From: an uncultured cyanobacterium
GTDB taxonomy: Bacteria > Cyanobacteriota > Cyanobacteriia > Cyanobacteriales > Nostocaceae
Length of the DNA stretch: 64,000 nt
Direction: 5' to 3'
Assembly: GCA_903848645.1 (NCBI GenBank)
Contig: CAINGU010000118.1
Location: 1 to 64,000, forward strand
The translations under genes and the position numbers were made by a program. The notes beneath the pieces are model-generated. The model worked only from the letters and a program-made list of their open reading frames with translations, was not told the DNA's origin and ran no database searches. Positions 36,894 to 45,601 of the stretch are shown one piece after another; position 1 is the stretch's first letter, and each line of letters starts with the position of its first letter.

Positions 36894-37230
36894 AGTAGAA
36901 CAATTAGCTAGAATGATCAAACAACAGGCAGAACAGGCAGAACAGGCACAGTTTACAGTTGTGAGTTTGCGCCGTCTGATGATAGAATCAGCACAGCACA
37001 GCACAGCACAGCATAGCACAGCATAGCACATAGTTAGTGTAACTCATAGCTAAAAGTGCATACAGTCAAGTTTTGGGGATTAAGCTACAATCATCTGATT
37101 AGGGAACAGGGAATAGGAAAGAAGTTTACCAATGACAACTGACAACTGACAACTGACAAATTTCTGTTAAAAATAGACATATACATAAACCAGATTCGAG
37201 ATTGCCTACGGCACGCTACGCGAACAGGAA
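36890..37230 (+). pseudogene. direct repeat B: degraded second copy of the smc 3' end
   Basis: The frame reads VEQLARMIKQQAEQAEQ and VVSLRRLMIESAQ, clearly the last helix region of SMC, then breaks in CAGCACAGCA repeats. It resumes as CAAGTTTTGGGGATTAAGC (VLGIKLQ) and the same spacer as after smc. The copy is diverged and carries a CAACTGA heptamer run (37126-37158). Confidence 0.85.
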
Positions 37231-37240
37231 GACCTATAGA

Positions 37241-38227
37241 ATGACCTCAGAACAAGTAATTAGACGTTCCGATATATTAAACACTCAGGTAATCACCCGC
37301 GACAACGGTAAGCGGTTAGGTATCGTGAGTCAAATCTGGGTTGATGTTGATCAAAGAGAAGTTGTGGCGCTTAGTTTGCGAGACAGCCTGATCTCTATAT
37401 CTAGTCTGCCTCGCAATATGTATCTCAACACCATCAACCAAATCGGTGATGTTATCTTAGTTGATAACGAGGATGTCATCGAAGATGTGGAAGTAGAGAT
37501 TCTCAGCAACCTGATGAACTGGGAAGTTATTACGGAAACAGGTGAAGTATTAGGCAAGGTACGGGGCTTTAAATTTAATGGCGAAACGGGTAAAATATAC
37601 TCCATAGTCATTGCCTCCTTGGGATTACCGCAAATTCCCGACCAGTTTTTGAGTACATACGAACTATCCATAGACGAAGTTGTCAGCACCGGTCCAAGTC
37701 GCTTAATTGTGTTTGAAGGTGCTGAAGAAAGAGTAAACCAATTAACCGTAGGTGTTTTAGAACGGCTAGGTATTGGCAAAGCCCCTTGGGAAAGAGACGC
37801 AGAAGAGGAATTTGGCTATACTGCCCCCCGCACAGTTGCACCCAGCAATCAATTACCTAGCGGTGTTCCTCTTGAACCACCCCGGCCAAGAGTCCGCATT
37901 CCTGAACCTATAGCCCAGGAAGAGGAATGGACTGAAGACTATGTAGAAGAAGAAAGACCCCAGCGTCAAGTCATGAAAGCCCGTTCCTACGAGTCAATTC
38001 AGTACGAAGAAGACGAAGAAGATAACTGGAGTGATGAAACAGTAAGAGATAGTTATCAGGAAGCACCAAGATACGAAGTCAAGCCTGCTAAAAAGACCTA
38101 TGCCGATCAGTATGATGACTATGATGACGATCTAGAAGCTGATGCTTGGGATGATGCACCAAAGCCTGTGAATATCCCCAAAAAGGTCAAGGAAAGACAA
38201 GTGGAATACGAAGAAGAAGGATATTAA
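37241..38227 (+). CDS. PRC-barrel domain protein
   Basis: 328 residues from the ATG at 37241; an in-frame TTG at 37202 falls inside the duplicated spacer and is less likely. Two PRC-barrel-like units: about 5-75 (IRRSDILNTQVITRD, GIVSQIWVDVDQREVVAL) and about 90-165 (ETGEVLGKVRGFKFNGETGK). The C-terminal 130 residues are acidic and disordered. PRC barrels bind RNA-processing or photosystem partners; the role here is unknown. In the undisturbed order this gene would follow smc directly. Confidence 0.85.
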   Translation: MTSEQVIRRSDILNTQVITRDNGKRLGIVSQIWVDVDQREVVALSLRDSLISISSLPRNMYLNTINQIGDVILVDNEDVIEDVEVEILSNLMNWEVITETGEVLGKVRGFKFNGETGKIYSIVIASLGLPQIPDQFLSTYELSIDEVVSTGPSRLIVFEGAEERVNQLTVGVLERLGIGKAPWERDAEEEFGYTAPRTVAPSNQLPSGVPLEPPRPRVRIPEPIAQEEEWTEDYVEEERPQRQVMKARSYESIQYEEDEEDNWSDETVRDSYQEAPRYEVKPAKKTYADQYDDYDDDLEADAWDDAPKPVNIPKKVKERQVEYEEEGY

Positions 38228-38235
38228 GTTTTATA

Positions 38236-38275
38236 AACCCCCTCTTACTACAAGTATGAGGGGGTTATTTTTTGG
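38236..38275 (+). terminator. rho-independent terminator after the PRC-barrel gene
   Basis: Stem AACCCCCTC/GAGGGGGTT with a 13-base loop, followed by ATTTTTT. A classic strong terminator 9 bp past the stop. Confidence 0.9.
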
Positions 38276-38440
38276 CAAGGGTTATACAAATTCTCGATGA
38301 AGTAATTTTGACGACACAAGCATCTAGTACACTGAGGCGTAAGTTAATAGACTATTCTCAATCGTTCAAAAGCTGATTTCATATTACTTTTGACTTTTGA
38401 TTTTTGACTTTTGACTTCCGCCCTGCGGTACTAGCCTTAT

Positions 38441-39196
38441 TTACTGACAGCCCACTGCTGAAGCAGAATTAACCTTGCTCAAATCTCCTGTAAATACGGC
38501 TGTGTATTTATAAGGTGATGAACCAGTGCAAGTCATGGAATTTTTATTAGCAAGACGGGGAGACCACCAGGAATCTGCTTTTACAGTCAGATTTGAGCCA
38601 TTCCATGATAATCCTGTGACAACTAAAGAATTTGTTTTCCCATCGGTAGGTCTGATCGCAGATAAAAATGTAGCATAATTCACATTCCCATTTGTAGGAT
38701 CAATGCTGGCTAGAACTGCTACTTTTGGACCACCCCCGCTACCGTAACTAGGTAGCCAACGTCCAGTAGCAAAGCGCCGAAAATCATTGCCAGTTTGGCT
38801 ACCAGTAGAGGAGAAAACGCCATATAAAACTCCTTTACCATCCCACAGCAATCCATAGCCTGTACCATCGTCATTTGTAGTTTCATAGTCACTACGACAC
38901 CATGTTTGGACACCATTATCAAAACGGACAATCCGGGGATCTTTGTTACTAGATGATACTTGCTGATAACCAATGTAGATATTTGTTGTACCAAAGGTTA
39001 CTTTTGGTCCATTTTTACCTTTAATTGTAGCTTCAGTGTCCTTACAGGTAAATGTCACACCACTACCCACAGATGATACAGGAGTAGTTTGGGCAAAAGC
39101 TTGAGGAGCTAAAGATGTCAGTCCTAGATTAGCTCCTAATATTACTGATAAAGTAGAGACTTTCAGGGACTTTCCTCTGCTAAGGTTATTAATCAT
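38441..39196 (-). CDS. exported protein of unknown function
   Basis: 251 residues with a clear signal peptide (about 1-35; cut after QAFA). The mature part has six cysteines (for example FTCKDTEATIKG, TWCRSDYE, MTCTGSS) and Gly/Ser/Thr-rich loops (GRWLPSYGSGGGPK), as in small secreted beta-rich proteins. No family that I recognise. Another exported protein and a TonB-like gene lie next to it on the same strand. Confidence 0.7.
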   Translation of the reverse strand: MINNLSRGKSLKVSTLSVILGANLGLTSLAPQAFAQTTPVSSVGSGVTFTCKDTEATIKGKNGPKVTFGTTNIYIGYQQVSSSNKDPRIVRFDNGVQTWCRSDYETTNDDGTGYGLLWDGKGVLYGVFSSTGSQTGNDFRRFATGRWLPSYGSGGGPKVAVLASIDPTNGNVNYATFLSAIRPTDGKTNSLVVTGLSWNGSNLTVKADSWWSPRLANKNSMTCTGSSPYKYTAVFTGDLSKVNSASAVGCQ

Positions 39197-39266
39197 TTTC
39201 TTACCTTTTCAAGTTATTGATCTTGTGTACATACATAGTCATTTTATACATAAGTTGTACTCTTGA

Positions 39267-39836
39267 CTAGAGTTTAATTACTGATTTCGCCATTTTTGTT
39301 AAAGAATTGAGATCCCCAGCTTTCAATCCAATTGTATACTGCACACCCTGTTGTTTCCACGTTAATGTTGCATCTGAGCAATTAGCACCACAACGAAAAT
39401 CCACAAAATAGCCAGTAATACCCTTAGCTAACAATACGGCTTTACCAGAGAGACGAGGCATTTTAGGTGTTATGGCTTCTGCTGTAATTATACCGAGACG
39501 GCAGGCAGTACCTCCAGTACAATCTGGTGTAAATCCTAGTAATATTTCGTACTTATTTTTTGTAGCAGTTTCAATAATAGCATAAACTGGATTTTCTCCA
39601 TCTGATTCAGAAATATACTGAGGTAATAATATCTTAATCTGGGTTTTCTGCTTTAATTCGGCGATAATTGGCTTGAAAACCGAGTGTGGTTGGGAATTTT
39701 TCCCTTGTACCTGTTGTTTAACTATCAACTGGGGCTGATTTTTAATAGATGCTATAACTGTATCCTGAAAGCTGCCAAGACAAGTTAAAAAAATCAAGCC
39801 ACATAGAGTATTGATATTTCCAAAATTACCCGTCAT
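39267..39836 (-). CDS. exported or lipid-free periplasmic protein of unknown function
   Basis: 189 residues. The N-terminus has one hydrophobic stretch (about 9-25, probable signal peptide). The mature part includes KIKILLPQYISE-like beta strands and two cysteine pairs (CTGGTAC and CGANC) that may form disulfides. Length and cysteine layout suggest a small periplasmic domain. I do not recognise it. It is 70 bp upstream of the other exported protein on the same strand, so they may share an operon. Confidence 0.65.
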   Translation of the reverse strand: MTGNFGNINTLCGLIFLTCLGSFQDTVIASIKNQPQLIVKQQVQGKNSQPHSVFKPIIAELKQKTQIKILLPQYISESDGENPVYAIIETATKNKYEILLGFTPDCTGGTACRLGIITAEAITPKMPRLSGKAVLLAKGITGYFVDFRCGANCSDATLTWKQQGVQYTIGLKAGDLNSLTKMAKSVIKL

Positions 39837-39901
39837 TTTGATAAGTCTAGTTCACTAAAATATTCTCAATTTTACCAAAAAAGGGCACAAATAAGAAACT
39901 T

Positions 39902-40006
39902 TACAGCAGATTTCGGAGAAATGAGGTACAAGCTTGAATAATCAAACTCTTGTGGTGCGGGCATCTTGCCCGCTATGTGTACCTGATAACAGCAGGAATT
40001 GCTGTA
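39902..40006. mobile_element. MITE-like element, copy 3 of 3
   Basis: About 105 bp with ends TACAGCAGATTTCGG and GGAATTGCTGTA and the inner GCGGGCATCTTGCCCGC palindrome. It lies between the TonB-like gene and the secreted-protein pair. Confidence 0.75.
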
Positions 40007-40022
40007 TTAGTCCTATAAATGA

Positions 40023-41501
40023 TTACTGAGGATTTTTTGTTTCTTCCTTGATTTGGCGTAACTTTTGGATGAGTTGTTGATTAGACTCAGTAGATACCGC
40101 AGAGGAATCATTGCTCTTTGTTGGTGAAGATACAGAATTAGGAGTATTTACGGTTGGAGTCTCAGGGAGATTTTTAGTATTTTGGGGTACAGATTCTTTT
40201 TGAGAATTTGGAGTTTCGGAAGGTTGGATTTGGGGTGCAGATACCTTTTGAGGATTTGGAGTTTCGGAAAGATTCTTAGTATTCTGGGGTGCAGATACTT
40301 TTTGAGAATTTGGAGTTTCGGTAGGTTGGATTTGGGGTACAGATAGTTTTTGAGAATTTGGAGTTTCGGCAGGTTGGATTTTAGAACTCACTCCCGAAGC
40401 AGTTGGATTATTTCGGAACTTCAGTTGGAAAGGATAAGAACTAGTTAGCTGCTTATCTGCTTGAGGTGGATTAGCCTTAAAATATTCTCGGACTTTAGAT
40501 TGCAACTTTGGTGATAGAGTTCCTTCTTGAAACTTAATATCTAAAACCTTTCCATCTGAATCTAGAACTAATGTACCTAAAACTGTACCTTCCATCTCTG
40601 GTGTATCTGTAGAGATGGTTTCACGAATTACCCCTTTCTCTTTGACATTCGGATATTCTTGCCGAATATTTTGTCTGAGCGTGTTGTATGAGTTCAGTTT
40701 AGCCAGCAATTGATCAGTTTTTTTACCTGTTGATTCAGACTGATTTGTGAGGATTTCTGGTGACTTTCTACTGGAATTGTCTGAAAAAGCTAATTTTTCC
40801 CCACCTTGAGCAATTTTAACTGCATTATTTTCCGATTCCACTGTTTGTGGTGGTGAAATTCCGGCTGCTGTTGTACTGCCAATATCAATAGGTTCAGCAG
40901 ATGGATTATTGAGTGGTTCTCCAGGTATTTCATTATTCTGCCGAACTTCTGGCAACCTATTAATATTTAGAGATTCGGTTTCTCGGATGTTTCTATCTAA
41001 ACCATTGACAAAAGGAGAGGCTGAAGCAGTATATGTACTTCTAGCTGGTAATCTAGATATTTCTGTTTGTAAATTGCTGCGAGTCAATCTCTGAATAGAT
41101 TGTCTGCTAGGCAAATAAGAGAGATTATAATTACTTGGTGAGCTAGGAATAACTGGTAATACTGGCTGACTAGATAATTCTGGTTGTATAGGAGGATAGA
41201 TAGTTGATGGGTTTCCCAAAGTACCACTTGGGAGTGTTTGCTGTAGCGGTAATTGGGGTTGCTGTAACGCTACCTGGGATGTATTGGGAGCTTGGGGTAA
41301 TCGGCTTTGATCCGCTGCACTTAATTCCATGATTCCCACTGGTTTGGCTGCATCAATCTTTGAAGATGCATTAGAATTAACTGGCATTAATGGCACAATT
41401 AAGGCAATAGCACCGTGGATACCAAGAGAAGCTATAGCGGCTATTCCTGTTGGTTGGCTTAATATTTCTGGGATGTTTTTCAGGAGAGATACGTAAGACA
41501 T
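40023..41501 (-). CDS. TonB-like energy-transducer protein with a long variable tail
   Basis: 492 residues. One N-terminal membrane helix (about 17-42, GIAAIASLGIHGAIALIVPL) precedes a Pro/Gln/Ser-rich spacer (about 60-280). A TonB-C-like fold follows (about 305-355, GTVLGTLVLDSDGKVLDIKF). The C-terminal about 120 residues repeat ETPNSQKVSAPQ-like units and are low complexity. TonB proteins pass proton-motive force to outer-membrane receptors. No ExbB/ExbD gene adjoins. The DNA repeat behind the tail (about 40180-40375) is likely variable in length. Confidence 0.7.
   Translation of the reverse strand: MSYVSLLKNIPEILSQPTGIAAIASLGIHGAIALIVPLMPVNSNASSKIDAAKPVGIMELSAADQSRLPQAPNTSQVALQQPQLPLQQTLPSGTLGNPSTIYPPIQPELSSQPVLPVIPSSPSNYNLSYLPSRQSIQRLTRSNLQTEISRLPARSTYTASASPFVNGLDRNIRETESLNINRLPEVRQNNEIPGEPLNNPSAEPIDIGSTTAAGISPPQTVESENNAVKIAQGGEKLAFSDNSSRKSPEILTNQSESTGKKTDQLLAKLNSYNTLRQNIRQEYPNVKEKGVIRETISTDTPEMEGTVLGTLVLDSDGKVLDIKFQEGTLSPKLQSKVREYFKANPPQADKQLTSSYPFQLKFRNNPTASGVSSKIQPAETPNSQKLSVPQIQPTETPNSQKVSAPQNTKNLSETPNPQKVSAPQIQPSETPNSQKESVPQNTKNLPETPTVNTPNSVSSPTKSNDSSAVSTESNQQLIQKLRQIKEETKNPQ
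40180..40375. repeat. in-frame minisatellite in the TonB-like gene
   Basis: Units around TTTGAGAATTTGGAGTTTCGG recur five times, at spacings of about 60-75 bp, with alternating longer pieces. They encode PNSQK/SAPQ/IQP tails. Confidence 0.75.
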
Positions 41502-42213
41502 AATGTTATCGTTTACTAGAATCGGTTAAAGTTGAATAGAAATTTTATCAACAAAGAATTCAGGATGCGTCTCCAGGATGAAATGTGAATTATCAATAAT
41601 GAAGTTAATATTCCACAGTACCACCAACTTTGGGAACGGGAATAATCACGATCAAGCCAAAATAGATTAACTCCTGAATTTGTGTCTTTTGATTATTTTT
41701 ATCTTTTAGGTTATTTTGCTATTTCTGAGATATACGTTATTCTCATACATAATAACTTCCTCAGAGGATGATTTCAACAGGAAAATTAATGATATAGAAC
41801 TCACTCCTATTTTATTTTTGAACTATACATAGGGTGGGTATCAATCAGTATAAACGAGCTTTGTTAGGCATACTCCTACCTACACTACTTAATATTTTTC
41901 AGGACTTATTTAGAATTTATTAAATATGACGAATAACTTCAGCAACAAATTAAGCTTGATCGATAGCGTTCGCGTAGCGTCTCGAAGAGATAGCACGACC
42001 TAGGAATCGCACCTCTGGAAGATGGGGTGCATCACTATCGAAAATTTCTGAAACTGAGCCTAGACAAGCACTCTCCTAACTGTGGCTAAAAATATTTGTC
42101 AGTTTTTTGGATTGTTACGTCTTAATTTTAGCGGAAGTATTGTTGTGAGAAGTGAAACTAATGGAAACTGATAAGATAATAAATCAAGCAATTTGATACT
42201 TAGGAGCATTAAA
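41502..42213. other. 712-bp intergenic region without a supported gene
   Basis: AT-rich. It holds a dispersed GC motif (GCGTTCGCGTAGCGTCTCG, 41969-41987), common in Nostocales, and the upstream region of the 42214 gene. One minus-strand stretch near 41610-41670 reads like a short protein end (IIPVPKVGGTVEY), perhaps a relic. Nothing else is clear. Confidence 0.5.
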
Positions 42214-42651
42214 ATGGGACTGAGCGACGAACTATTAAATCCTGACAATAGGGCATCAATTGTAGAAGAATGCTGCACCATGATAGAATTACAACTGAAA
42301 TCTAAGTCAGGTGTGAGCGGCATTGCACTCAAAGCTGCTTTTAGTACCCTTAAAGGAGTCCAACCGGGGTATATCCCAGTTGTCGTTGAGTCACTCCTAC
42401 CTACCTGCTTTAAAGCACTTGATCCCATCTGGAGTGAAGGAGTGCAACAGGGTGAACCAGTGGAATACTTGACAGAAAATAGCTCTCGAACTGCGGACGC
42501 GCTGCTAGGCGTTACTGATGCCAGGATTAAGAATACGAAGCGGCAAATTGTGCGAGGAACTTATGACAAATTCCGTAATTCTGCCAAAAAACACGTAGAA
42601 GAGGCAATACCGGACTTAGCTAAGATAATTGGTAAGTATGCTCAGAACTAG
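42214..42651 (+). CDS. conserved protein of unknown function (DUF6918-like)
   Basis: 145 residues. The ATG at 42214 has a good AGGAG site 8 bp upstream; the in-frame TTG 21 bp earlier lies before that site. Mostly helical and soluble: a LLNPDNRASIVEECCTMIEL helix, then SKSGVSGIALKAAFSTLKGV and a lysine-rich C-terminus. This pattern matches a family that I recall as DUF6918, found in cyanobacteria and actinobacteria, with no known function. It is followed by the ACCGCAGGGCGG repeat and AT-rich heptamers. Confidence 0.65.
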   Translation: MGLSDELLNPDNRASIVEECCTMIELQLKSKSGVSGIALKAAFSTLKGVQPGYIPVVVESLLPTCFKALDPIWSEGVQQGEPVEYLTENSSRTADALLGVTDARIKNTKRQIVRGTYDKFRNSAKKHVEEAIPDLAKIIGKYAQN

Positions 42652-42912
42652 TACCGCAGGGCGGAATTAAAAATTAAAAATTAAAAAAGCAGATTGTATC
42701 AGCTTTTTAGGGATTTTTAATGGTTGGTTGATTTACGCCGTTGTGTACTAGCTTGAAAATAGGGACTGGGAACAGACTCTAAGGCGTTACTTTTAGTCTG
42801 TAACTTTTCAGATTCACTCCCATGCTCTGTGTGGGATCTCTTATCCCCGGAAGCTCTGGTTTGTAGATAATTCGTTCATGAATAAGTATGAAATTAAAGG
42901 AGAATTAGGTTA
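42652..42912. other. intergenic region with repeats upstream of the peroxiredoxin
   Basis: Holds a GTACCGCAGGGCGGAATTA dispersed motif (also, inverted, at about 38416-38432 and, weaker, at 57157) and ATTAAAA heptamers. A segment from about 42765 to 42860 has short self-pairing parts (for example CCCATGCTCTGTGTGGG) and could be a leader or small RNA. No firm call. Confidence 0.35.
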
Positions 42913-43524
42913 ATGACACTCACCTATGGAACAGAAGGATGGCTGCGTGTTGGTCAACAGGCTCCCGATTTTACAGCAACAGCCGTATTAGATCAGGAGT
43001 TTAAGTCAATTAAATTGTCTGATTATCGCGGTAAATATGTTGTTCTGTTTTTCTATCCCTTAGATTTTACCTTTGTTTGTCCAACTGAAGTGACAGCATT
43101 TAGCGATCGCTACGAAGAATTCAGCAAGCTAAATACAGAAGTTTTCGGTATTTCCGTTGATAGTGAATTTTCTCACCTCGCTTGGATTCAAACAGATCGT
43201 AAATCCGGTGGTGTGGGTGACTTAAATTATCCCCTAGTTTCTGATATTAAAAAAGAAATTAGTGCCGCTTACAATGTTCTCGACCCCGCAGCCGGTATTG
43301 CTTTACGTGGGTTGTTTATCATTGATAAAGATGGCATCCTCCAATACGCTACTATTAATAATCTAGGCTTTGGTCGTAGTGTTGATGAAACTCTACGAAC
43401 ATTACAAGCAATTCAGTATGTTCAATCTCACCCTGATGAAGTTTGTCCTGCGGATTGGCAACCTGGTGACAAGACTATGAATCCTGATCCTGTGAAGTCT
43501 AAAGTTTATTTCTCTGCCATTTAG
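42913..43524 (+). CDS. 2-Cys peroxiredoxin
   Basis: 203 residues. Peroxidatic cysteine C56 in FVCPTE and resolving cysteine C178 in DEVCPADW, so typical 2-Cys Prx. It reduces H2O2 and organic peroxides and takes electrons from NTRC or thioredoxins; an NTRC gene is in this window. The C-terminal tail carries the YF pair (KSKVYFSAI) of sensitive, overoxidisable forms. An AAAGGAGAA ribosome site precedes the start. Confidence 0.95.
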   Translation: MTLTYGTEGWLRVGQQAPDFTATAVLDQEFKSIKLSDYRGKYVVLFFYPLDFTFVCPTEVTAFSDRYEEFSKLNTEVFGISVDSEFSHLAWIQTDRKSGGVGDLNYPLVSDIKKEISAAYNVLDPAAGIALRGLFIIDKDGILQYATINNLGFGRSVDETLRTLQAIQYVQSHPDEVCPADWQPGDKTMNPDPVKSKVYFSAI

Positions 43525-43533
43525 GGAATTGGG

Positions 43534-43604
43534 GATTGGTAATTGGTAATTGGTAATTGGTGATTGGTGATTGGTGATTGGTGATTGGTGATTGGTGATT
43601 GGTG
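43534..43604. repeat. heptamer tandem repeat TTGGTGA/TTGGTAA
   Basis: About ten 7-bp units in the spacer between the two peroxiredoxin genes; the unit changes from GGTAATT to GGTGATT along the run. Confidence 0.9.
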
Positions 43605-43656
43605 AGAATTTTAGGAGTAGCGTTTCGTAGGCTCTATTTTGAATTTTGAATTATTT

Positions 43657-44205
43657 ATGCTGACTTCAACTGATTTTACTGGCCTATTTAATGAGCGATT
43701 TTTTCATAATTTTTTACCTATACCCGCGTTAGATAATTTTAGATTGGGTGTAGGCACACCGGATTTTAAATTATCGGATATTACTAATAATACTGTAGTC
43801 AAGCTCTCTGATTTTCGGGGTAAACAACCTGTATTACTGGCTTTTACCAGAATTTTTACCGAAAAGCAATATTGCCCATTTTGTTATCCCCATATTCAAG
43901 CTTTAAATGAGAACTATGAACAATTTAAAAATAGAGGAATTGAAGTTTTATTAATTACTAGTACCGATAAAAAGCAAAGTCAAATAATCGTGCAAGATTT
44001 GGCTTTGAAAATGCCATTATTGAGTGATTCTAGTTGTCATACATTTCGCATTTATCAAACTGGACAAGCTCTAGGAGCGCCTTTACCAGCGCAGTTTGTG
44101 TTAGATAAAGATGGTAAATTGATCTACAGGCATTTATTTTCTTTCTTGGATCATAATGCCAGTGTAGATAATTTGTTAGAAAAATTTAATGAAACAGGAG
44201 TATAG
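43657..44205 (+). CDS. peroxiredoxin-like (AhpC/TSA) protein
   Basis: 182 residues from the ATG at 43657; an earlier in-frame TTG is less likely. Thioredoxin fold with KLSDFRGKQPVLLAF and the redox motif CPFC (C73, C76), in place of the usual P-x3-T-x2-C. Later parts IEVLLITSTDKKQS and FVLDKDGKLIYRH fit the Prx/TlpA family. It may be a peroxide reductase or a thiol-disulfide oxidoreductase. It follows the 2-Cys Prx gene on the same strand. Confidence 0.8.
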   Translation: MLTSTDFTGLFNERFFHNFLPIPALDNFRLGVGTPDFKLSDITNNTVVKLSDFRGKQPVLLAFTRIFTEKQYCPFCYPHIQALNENYEQFKNRGIEVLLITSTDKKQSQIIVQDLALKMPLLSDSSCHTFRIYQTGQALGAPLPAQFVLDKDGKLIYRHLFSFLDHNASVDNLLEKFNETGV

Positions 44206-44310
44206 ATAAAAGATAAAAGTTTATATAGCAATTGCTAAGGTGAGAAATCCGCGATGTAGGGGAGCAGGGGAGAAACTTGTTTCTACCTTCTGATTCTTTC
44301 TTCTTCTCTC

Positions 44311-44353
44311 ACTCCTGACTCCTGACTCCTGACTCCTAACTCCTAACTCCTAA
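44311..44353. repeat. heptamer tandem repeat ACTCCTG/ACTCCTA
   Basis: About six 7-bp units between the convergent peroxiredoxin-like and DnaJ-type genes. Confidence 0.9.
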
Positions 44354-44355
44354 CA

Positions 44356-45336
44356 TTACAATTTAAGTTGTGCCAAATGACTGCGGGGGTTGTAGGTACG
44401 GATAGAGCGGATTTTTTCATAGTATTCCCGTTCTTCAGGAGTGAGGTCTTTTGGAGGGGCGATCGCCACTTTCACAAATTGATCACCACGTCCACCTTTA
44501 GCTAGAGGCCAACCCTTACCACGTAAGCGCAGAGATTGACCAGAACGGACTCCCGCAGGTAATTTAACATTAACATGACCGTCGGGTGTAGGAACATCAA
44601 TGGCTGCGCCTAATGTCGCTTCATCAGGGGTAATTAACACTTCGCAAACGAGATTATCACCTTCAATTTGAAAAAAAGTATGGGGTTGTAATTCCACCTT
44701 CAAATATAAATCTCCCCGTTGTTGACTCATGGGGTTAATTTGGCCTTTTCCCTTCACCCGTAACCGAGTACCAGCTTTAGCACCACCAGGAATACGAACC
44801 TCAATAGTTTCGTTGCCTATACTAAACCGTTTTTGCACACCAGAAAATGCTTCTGCGAAAGTTAAAGTAATCACAGCTTCTGTATCTTGTGTGCCACCAG
44901 CACCAGCATCTTGAAAACCAAAATCGTTAAAACCGCTACCTGGTCTAGCAGTAGAAGTGCGATAAGAGTAACTTTGTCGTCCACTGCGGGGGCCTGCACC
45001 ACCAAATAATTCATTTAAAAAGTCATTAAAACTGCCGTATTGACCGAAATCAACCCCACCCATATCCACACCAGTACCACCGGATGGGAAACCTTGACCT
45101 GCTTGTTTCCAATATTGACCAAATTGATCGTATTTTTTGCGTTTATCTGGGTCAAATAGAACCTCATAAGCCTCATTAACTTCTTTAAATTTGGCTTCGG
45201 CCTGTTTGTTATTGGGGTTAACATCAGGATGATATTTACGGGCTAGTTTCCGAAAAGCTTGTTTAATTTCTTCTGAAGTGGCAGTTTTACTAATTCCTAA
45301 AATTGCATAATAGTCTTTGAAGTCGGTTGCAGCCAT
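44356..45336 (-). CDS. dnaJ: DnaJ-class co-chaperone without zinc finger (CbpA-like)
   Basis: 326 residues. J domain at about 7-72 with HPD (H36-P37-D38). A Gly/Phe-rich linker runs to about 165. The C-terminal two-barrel substrate domain follows directly (VRIPGGAKAGTRLRVKGKG, LPAGVRSGQSLRLRGKGWP) with no CxxCxGxG repeats, so it is the type II/CbpA form. It stimulates DnaK ATPase and delivers unfolded proteins. Cyanobacteria carry several DnaJ genes, so the symbol means family only. Confidence 0.9.
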   Translation of the reverse strand: MAATDFKDYYAILGISKTATSEEIKQAFRKLARKYHPDVNPNNKQAEAKFKEVNEAYEVLFDPDKRKKYDQFGQYWKQAGQGFPSGGTGVDMGGVDFGQYGSFNDFLNELFGGAGPRSGRQSYSYRTSTARPGSGFNDFGFQDAGAGGTQDTEAVITLTFAEAFSGVQKRFSIGNETIEVRIPGGAKAGTRLRVKGKGQINPMSQQRGDLYLKVELQPHTFFQIEGDNLVCEVLITPDEATLGAAIDVPTPDGHVNVKLPAGVRSGQSLRLRGKGWPLAKGGRGDQFVKVAIAPPKDLTPEEREYYEKIRSIRTYNPRSHLAQLKL

Positions 45337-45527
45337 CTACCAGCCTCCTGTAAAAATTTACGTTATGTTTTTTTCTAAGATATAGCAGTTACCAGATAGG
45401 TGAGGACAGACAATGATGATAAGAGTTAAACACCATTCATAACTTTCAACCCTATTCCCTGTTCCCTGCTATATAAGATTTACCATTTACTTGGTCTAAT
45501 GCCAGGCAAAAAGATCCTAATGTTAAA

Positions 45528-45599
45528 TTAACAAATAATCGTCAAAATCAAGTGTGGTTCTTGCTCAATGTCCCAGCGCAATTCCCGTACTCCTGCCAT
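45528..45599 (-). CDS. possible micro-ORF of 23 residues
   Basis: Begins two bases after the stop of the P-loop kinase gene and reads MAGVRELRWDIEQEPHLILT then IIC. Tight spacing suggests translation coupling, but it may be chance or a remnant. Confidence 0.2.
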   Translation of the reverse strand: MAGVRELRWDIEQEPHLILTIIC

Positions 45600-45601
45600 T
45601 A

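Noticed and set aside
36826-37026. Open frame of 66 codons ending in a Ser-Thr-Ala-Gln-His repeat
   Set aside because: It joins the aspartyl-protease fragment DNA to the degraded smc end in a false frame. Explained by the two relics.
42765-42860. Possible 6S-like or other small RNA before the peroxiredoxin gene
   Set aside because: Some self-pairing is visible, but I cannot fold or compare it here. Left as a note.
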